This document shows positions 57,951 through 64,000 of a DNA stretch of 64,000 nt, piece after piece. The position numbers and the translations under genes are program-made. Position 1 is the first letter of the stretch, and each line of letters opens with the position of its first letter. Under the pieces are notes generated by a model. It had not been told where the DNA came from. It saw only the letters and a list, made by a program, of their open reading frames with translations, and made no database searches. Source of the DNA: Paramacrobiotus metropolitanus (taxonomy: Eukaryota > Tardigrada > Eutardigrada > Parachela > Macrobiotidae); the NCBI RefSeq assembly GCF_019649055.1, contig NW_026570480.1, positions 1 through 64,000 on the forward strand. Reading direction: 5' to 3'.

Positions 57951-59126
57951 AGAGCCTTTAGTCTGTTGTGTGCTGACGACTACTTGTATGGATGGAAATG
58001 GTGTGGGGGCACTTTAACTCGGTTCGACAACATTTTAACTTATTTTTTGTGACATACCCTTAATCAGTACATAAGCTGAAACCTTTACACAAAAATGCAT
58101 TATATCGTAGCGATACAGGTTGACTGTACCGCCAGTGTAAAAGTATTATTGGCTTTCTGTACCACTGGATATTGTAGTTATGAGCTTTGAATGTCGCTTT
58201 ATATGCGTACATTTGTACCGACTTATCCAAAATTAGCCGCGTGCAAACAGGTTATGTCTGAAATATTGTTGAAGTTAACAGTGTAAACGCGGTTGTATTC
58301 AATAGTTACCGATGCTGTTTGATAATTACTTCAAGAATCATTTCGTAATCATGAAATTGAGCTCGCCGTCTTCTGCTCGTTGTCAGTGCCGGTACGCAGC
58401 TACTGTGCTTGGACTTAATCAGTTCAATTATTAAATTGCTTAATTGTACTTACTTAATTTTGCCTTTAAATTAGCTGAACGGCAATATTGATGTCAAGGA
58501 TTGTTGTTCTTGTTACTTGTGTAATACGCGATGTAATTCAATAAAAAAGGAATAGTTTTTAATTGTACTTCACTGAATCATTCGCTTTACTGTAGTTGAT
58601 ATGAGCTGGAAGTCGTAAGTCGGTCATACAAAATAAGTTATATAGACTATGTAGCATATTTGTAACATATAAAATACATTATACGCTACAAATTTTTGCC
58701 TGTACAGTGTATTGTAATCCCAGCTGCGAGTTTTCTGCAGCTCCCCTTATAACATTCACACAGATTACTAAATGATTAGGCACTTCAACAGTCTAGCGCA
58801 TCGTTTTTCATGTGACAGGAATTAGTGCTGGAACACGCAGTATGAACCGGTCAAAGATAGTGCTTGCAGGTGCTGTAACCACCAGCAATCACGGTTGTTT
58901 TCTGAAGCAGAAATGACTGCACCGGTATATCTGTACTTGACTGCAAATGAGTACTTGCTCAACAAAGAAAGCGAAATTTAACGTAATTATAGCAAATAAT
59001 ATTAATTATAATTAACCAATTTTTGGCATTTCTCACGCATACTCCCTAAACCAGGCATGCGTTGCGCGTTACAAGAGGACACAGGTCGGCAGCTTACGAC
59101 AGTGCCCCGGTGTTGTTGTTTTACAG
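57951..59126. other. Intergenic
   Basis: Must contain the promoter and first exon of the gene whose second exon begins at 59127; I could not pick that exon with confidence. The ATG at 59057 can be read into the gene, but it lacks a signal-peptide pattern. Confidence 0.45.
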
Positions 59127-59758
59127 GAATACCTGCTGGTAGGCGAGAAAGGCAACGAGATAGATCCGGTCCACCTGGCAAAGATCCACGGTCACAACAG
59201 TACCCTAACCGCTGTCGCTTTCGCGACAGGTGTCAACGAAAGCCGAATAACCGGCCCAACATTCCGGCCAGTAATAACCCGCCATTACGACAGCGACCAC
59301 TGGACGCTGGTAACAGTATATTGGATGTTTCTGTACTTTCCAGTCTTTATTGGTCTATCCTATTCGAAAGTTTGTCACCGGTTACAGGGCAAGAAAATAA
59401 CAAAACCCAGTACAGCTATGGATACGGCCGAGGACCGTTATCAACCGGCACGGGAAACGGCCGCGCGGATCAATTCGCCCTGGCCAACCCTTACGCCGGG
59501 GCTCCGCAGTTCTTTTTCCGGAGATTTCGTCCCGTCGTGGAGCCAAAGTACACGCCATATCCAGTGGGCGGAACTGCCTTGCTTTCTGACCAGTCCACGG
59601 TTTCTATCGTTCAATCTGTCACAGAGGATTCTCAAGCAACCGAGTTGCCGGGAAGCCAGTCGACGACAGACGATGGAGACACGTATGAGAACGTCCCACA
59701 CGAAGAAACGACTACCGTTGATACGGAGACACTTCGTAAGCAGCTGTTTGGATGGTAA
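59127..59758 (+). CDS. Arg/Asn-rich, probably secreted protein, copy 1 (first exon unresolved)
   Basis: Two exons, 59127-59309 and 59388-59758, with a clean phase-1 intron (GTAACA...GGTTACAG, 78 bp). Exon 1 here starts after TGTTTTACAG in phase 1, so an upstream exon is required. It is basic (RRERQRDRSGPPGKDPR) with a Cys pair (NRCRFRDRCQRKPNNRP). The second exon has YSYGYGRGPLSTGTGNG, DQFALANPYAGAPQFFFRRF and a long acidic Ser/Thr tail ending LRKQLFGW. The gene at 63335-63959 has the same order: Arg/Asn/Cys exon, then QxFxLxN...APxQFxFRR, then an acidic tail. I do not know the family. Confidence 0.6.
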
Positions 59759-60840
59759 AATTTACCTGGAAAGTTTCTCTTTGAAATTAGGAAAGACTAT
59801 TTATTACTGGTGTAATAAAGCCAGAAAATGGTTGACGCATGTCACTTAATCATGAAGCTTTGAAAAATTTGGTCTACGATTTTTTTCTCTGTACGCAGGT
59901 TATACAGTATTTTGTCAGTACTCTTAACCACTGAGACGATGCTGTGCTGTATAATTTTATCCATTGTGCTTATCACTTGTCAGCATCGAATGCTCTGTAC
60001 AGTTTTCATTTTCAGAAGAGAAAGCTTATTAAAATCCAAAAAGCTCCTTCCGACGGGTCTCAAAATCTTCCGTAGTTGCAACTGTTTTCGTTGGCGCTGT
60101 CCCAGCGCAAAATTTGACATCCAAACGGCTGGAAAGCGGCCTGTACACTTAACCCCCACAGGGCCTACTTATGACCATTTGCCCCAGTGCGGAGGCCTCC
60201 GAATGGAGGCCTCCTTTTATTCGGTAAAAGGTTACAGAAAATGCCCCTCGGAAGGCCTCCACGGGCCATTTGGAGGTGTGCGGTTGGGCCTCCCGGGTGC
60301 ATATAGGGGCCTCTAGACGAGGGTGGTGACAGCCTACTACTGCCCAGCTTTTGCGTACGGGATAGCTCGCTCGTACTGTTTTTATTGAGATTCACCAAAT
60401 ACCGTAATAAGGACAATACCATTGCAGGATTTCCATTCAGTTTGAAATTAAATAAAATTTATCAAGCCAACAAACACCACCACACTCCATGACTAACCAA
60501 GAGGATAATTACCTTATTTAAATCTTAAAAGCTAAACCAGATATGTCTTTAATAAACAAGACTTCATTAATTAAAAATCGAGGCTAGCGTGTCCAATATC
60601 CACTCGGAAGATATATGTTTAATAAGCGGATTCCGGCTCTGGATGGAGACAGACTTTATCAAACGGTCAAATGGGAATACAACAAATGCACTTGACACTC
60701 ACTCCGTGCGCACCTGCAACCAAAAATTTTCGAATAATTCCTGAGTGTTTAAAATTTTAAGAAATAAAAACGCGTGTACGTACAAGCGCTCGTCTGAGTA
60801 TTGGTACTTCTACGCTGACAAAATGACAAAAATAGCTTAC
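59759..60840. other. Intergenic with AGGCCT-rich element
   Basis: 3' flank of the Arg-rich gene. Contains the GC-rich element at 60160-60330 and is otherwise AT-rich. Confidence 0.5.
60160..60330. repeat. GGAGGCCTCC-rich element, copy 1
   Basis: Repeated GGAGGCCTCC and GGAAGGCCTCCACGGGCCAT palindromic motifs in an otherwise AT-rich region. A similar stretch lies at 63115-63334; both contain TATGACC and AGGCCTC motifs. Confidence 0.5.
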
Positions 60841-61648
60841 CACGGAAGGCCGCGATGGTTTTGGGGATCTCGAAGGCGTAGCCGACGCTGGTCACGCTGT
60901 GTAGGCTAGGGCCGCCATATGAAAGTCACTGCCTGTCGAGAAAAAATAACCGCTGCAATTTCAAATTTATTAAAATTTTAATACGTACTTAACCAACGTG
61001 ATGACATAAAAATCTATATTTACCAAAAATTATAGTAAATTAAATATGAAAACAACCAAATACAACCATACGACCAAACTGATAAATTACAGTAATTTCA
61101 AATATGATAATAAGCAGGCAGAGAATATCCTTCAAAGAACTGAAAATAATTAAAATGAATTAATTTTGTACCGGTGTATCTGCTGCTGAGCGAAACAATC
61201 TGGCCGCCGGGAAACCGGATCAGTATGCCCTGGCATATGTTCTGGCTCGGCGCCGACGGCGTTGTCCGATGCGCTCTAAATGTCCATCTGGTCCAGCGTC
61301 AACGAGGCCGTTACGTCGCGGGCGCGGTAGTCGTTGCTCAATAAAGACCCACCAGCGTCTCTCCGTCGCAGTGTCGCACTGCCAAATTAATGACAATTAG
61401 GAGAAATTTAACTAAATCGGGTTATTGGAAAAACTATTAGTCAACAACGTCTTTGAACACTGTACAATACACAACGTTCACTGCATTTGAATTTTGACAA
61501 AAATCTATATTTTTATTAATTACAGTACGATGTACCTGAGCGTCAGCGATGAGCCTTGAACGCATACGTCTCATTAGTGGTGAATGGTATGACTTTGAGC
61601 GTTGAAGTTCCCGTTGGCCTTGATTTCCCCTAGGATCACAGGGTACGC
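60841..61648 (-). pseudogene. Tom40-like (mitochondrial import pore) pseudogene
   Basis: Three minus-strand exons with splice-like borders: 61536-61648, 61172-61378 and 60841-60932. Translated pieces match Tom40 in order: AYPVILGEIKANGNFNAQ (for AFPVLVGDMDNSGSLNAQ), then in another frame PLMRRMRSRLIADAQ; DYRARDVTASLTLDQMDI (for EYRGSDFTAAVTLGNPDV), then a stop; VSLSSRYTG in a third frame; TSVGYAFEIPKTIAAFRG (for VSFGYQLDLPKANLLFKG). Frameshifts inside exons and a TAG after MDI show it is dead. Because the splice sites remain, it is a decayed gene duplicate and not a processed copy. Confidence 0.65.
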
Positions 61649-61844
61649 CTGCAAAATTAATCAGCAACAAAAAATAAAAATCTAAGGAAAAATCAAAAAC
61701 ATAGGAATTAAGTAAAATCAACGATGACAAACAAAACCAAACAATCCAACCGAATAATTTATAAACTGCACATGTGCTCATCAACGAAATTATTAGTGAA
61801 AAGATTATTCTTTATTCAGAGAAATTGTGAGAATAAAGTCGTAC

Positions 61845-62069
61845 CGTAAGCACCGTTGCTGCAGAACTTGGGGACCCATGAAGATCTGCGACTGACAACG
61901 AGGAGTTTTCAGGGTAATCTTGAAATGAGCGCTGGCTAAGCCTGGCCTCCAGAGTATCCAGAGTACAAGATTTAGGAATATAGGTTTCCAAGATTATAGG
62001 TTTCGAAGGAGTAAAAACACCAGACGCGAAAGTAGTGAGTAGTCCATCGTCAGTTGCAGTAACCCACAT
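61845..62069 (-). other. Possible upstream exon
   Basis: A minus-strand open stretch ends at a GTACGA donor in phase 0, which would join in frame with AYPVILGE of the Tom40-like pseudogene. Its own sequence (e.g. TLDTLEARLSQRSFQDYPEN) is not recognisably Tom40. It may be a diverged exon or chance. Confidence 0.25.
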
Positions 62070-63114
62070 GTGTTATTATTACTGTTATAACAAGGATAAG
62101 TATCGCTGTATCATGCATGAGCGCAAACATATCAAACAAAGCGATTCAAGCAACCCTCTGCCAACAAGCACAATTGATAGTTAACTATTTGTGGTGTCTT
62201 ATAATTGTAATAACTATTAAATTAGAATAACAATCGTTTATATATATGATTAATTTTTATCCATATGGACAAGGTTCTTGACAAAGTGAAAAAGACAGAC
62301 TGCAGCAGTGCAGTTCAGCTGCCGTTGCTGCCTAGCTCCGCCTCCAAACGCGGGAATGGGTTACACTGCCGCGGCTGGCAGTGTGGATTTACTCCAATTC
62401 TCCAAAATTTATTCATGAAATTGATTTACTTAATTGTACTGTACTCTACTTTCTTTTACGTAAAATTTAATATTCTTTCGTTCGCACAACGTACTCTTTC
62501 TCAGAGCGTTTTTTTGTTACAGTAATTACAAAAAATTCTTTTTGCATTATAAAATACTGTTAGAAAAATGAGGAATAATAATAGTAAGTATCAAATTAGC
62601 GCTTGCATCCATGAACAATTGCTAATATCTTTAATAATTACTAATATTAATTGTTGCTAATTATATTTGCCACTTATTTAATCGTATTTATTATTATTGA
62701 TATTGTTTTCGCATTCTTTATCAATATTTGTTTATTGTTATTTATTTTCTCATTTTTCAATAATGCAAGCGCTAATAAAATTTAAATAATTATTAAATTG
62801 GTGGAAAACTGAAGAAAATATCATACAATATGCGCCATTGTCCAGTTAGTTTTATTAGGAAACTTAGGGCAATATTGGCGATGATTGCGCTAGTTGGTAA
62901 AATACAAAAATGTATTTATCTAACTAAAACATGGCAATTATCACGAGTGTGCAATTCTGCACTAAATTACTAGCTAGCATGATAGCATCCGGGGGATAAA
63001 ATGGCCCAGTAACGTACAGATCATGGTTAAAAAATCCCACTTGATTACAATATACATGGATAATCCAGCCTTGTATAGTAGGCAGTGCCGCAATAGGCAC
63101 TATGTGGTTTAATA
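62070..63114. other. Intergenic, very AT-rich
   Basis: AT-rich from about 62400 with TTATTA-type low complexity. One GC-richer patch at 62280-62400 has an ORF without recognised motifs. Confidence 0.5.
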
Positions 63115-63334
63115 ACAGGCCCTAATAGTCAATCCGGGATTGCCATCTGGAAGGCACCGGGAACGCTGCCATGGCACCTTTGGGAGGCCCATAACCAACA
63201 GCCATTTTGCTGGCATCCGGCGGCGCCTTCCAGAGGCCTCAAAGTTGGGGGGGCTCCCGGATGCCATCTATTTGCCTACTTTATGACCTCCTGAAGGCCA
63301 TTTTGCACCTTGCCCTTTAGAGGTCAGAGGGTGG
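63115..63334. repeat. AGGCCT-rich element, copy 2
   Basis: GC-rich stretch with CCAGAGGCCTC, GGCATCCGG and TTATGACCTCC motifs. It resembles 60160-60330 and abuts the stop codon of the gene at 63335. Confidence 0.5.
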
Positions 63335-63959
63335 TCATAAATTTTGCACTGGGGTCGTGTCTTCTTCATCATCAGCGGCAGTTTCCGTATCTTCCGGTTG
63401 TTCTTGTGCCGCCACGACCGTGCCTTGTGTCGTGGTTCGCGGGATCTGCCGTCGAAAGGAGAATTGCGCTGGAGCTGATAAAACATTAGACAACTGGAAC
63501 GCCTGTTGGCGGGGGTCTACGCCGGGAAGAAAGGCACCCCGCTGCGGTCCTTCCGGTGGTCCCGTGTCTCCGTCTCCCTGTTCTAGTAGAAAATGCAATT
63601 TTGTAAAACATTCATAAAATTAACCCGTAAGGCGACCAGTCTCTTTTATTTAAGCAACAACTGTTAACTTTACGTTTTTGGTGATGACGGTTTTGATGAC
63701 AACCATTCCGCCGGCGCTGACAGTTGCGATTGTTGTGGTTGCGACCTCGTGAACGTTGATGACCGCGAGACTGCTGATTCCCGTTTCGCTGCAAATAAAG
63801 TGACTGATTGAGTATTAGGTGCTCCCGTCTTTCACTGGTTTTGTGCTATAAATTCTCCCTGATGAACTCTCCGTACCCCTCGTTCCTCTCGATTCCATGA
63901 GTCACCGCCACCCCCGCCGCCACCACCCCCACCACCGCCTCCACCATGTTCCCCAGCAT
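63335..63959 (-). CDS. Arg/Asn-rich, probably secreted protein, copy 2 (5' end outside window)
   Basis: Minus-strand exons 63877-63959, 63674-63788 and 63335-63582, with phases that fit: 63877-63959 enters in phase 1, the first intron in the window is phase 0 (GTACGG...TTTGCAG) and the second is phase 1 (GTAAAG...CTACTAG). The first visible exon is a poly-Gly run (DAGEHGGGGGGG...) ending DSWNREERG. The second is Arg/Asn/His-rich with two Cys (NCQRRRNGC). The third has GPQRGAFLPGVDPRQQAFQ, then SAPAQFSFRRQIPR, and an acidic tail ending TTPVQNL. The last exon parallels the last exon of the gene at 59127. The first exon, probably a signal peptide, lies beyond 64000. Confidence 0.6.
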
Positions 63960-64000
63960 CTAGATAACACAAACGTTGCACGAATCAAATCGCCAAATCC

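Noticed and set aside
61190-61340. Plus-strand frame with KPDQYALAYVLARRRRR, resembling the Arg-rich family
   Set aside because: The opposite strand matches Tom40 exon signatures with splice borders, which explains the open frame better.

Overview
The window is animal nuclear DNA. The genes have short GT-AG introns (mostly 75-150 bp), Kozak-like starts and separate signal-peptide exons, and many are animal-type: rhodopsin-family GPCRs, a receptor guanylyl cyclase, calcineurin A, F-box proteins and LINE fragments. The mix of an F-box family with an N-terminal Tudor-like half, a divergent receptor cyclase and many small secreted families suggests a tardigrade (Hypsibius/Ramazzottius type). That placement is inference from remembered families, not from a search.

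Layout. 1-10.6 kb holds three copies of a secreted family whose C-terminus looks like a phage tail-collar domain (2-970 partial; 2671-5251; 8748-10608). Among them are a Gly/Tyr-rich secreted peptide gene (6226-6593) and a decayed LINE 3' end (7306-8135). 11.5-13.1 kb is a divergent calcineurin A. 15-17.6 kb holds a KDZ-transposase-like fragment, a 105-bp tandem repeat and a truncated F-box-family gene. 18.5-20.5 kb holds a GPCR with one frameshift and an older dead copy upstream. 20.9-21.3 kb (minus) is a three-exon secreted gene. 22.4-27.8 kb (minus) is a receptor guanylyl cyclase of about 17 exons whose cyclase domain has lost both metal-binding Asp residues. 31.2-31.5 kb encodes a neuropeptide-like precursor. 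33.1-34.2 and 39.4-40.5 kb are dead collar-family genes on either side of a three-exon Tudor-like/F-box gene (34976-37853).

40.6-58 kb is built from repeated copies of two families: secreted Gly/Ser/Asn/Gln-rich proteins with a short Cys-rich tail ('GS family'), and aminergic-like GPCRs. A block of GS(+), GPCR(-), GS(-) is duplicated in tandem at about 6.1 kb spacing. A shared upstream motif around TTCTTTGATCTGT marks the GS genes. The rest holds a LINE 3' end, a third GPCR (dead), two related Arg-rich genes (59.1-59.8 and 63.3-64 kb) and a Tom40-like pseudogene.

How they may work together is inference. The window is dominated by fast-evolving extracellular and receptor families in birth-and-death turnover. 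About 14 genes appear usable and about 10 copies or fragments are dead. I saw no rRNA, tRNA, CRISPR or operon structure.
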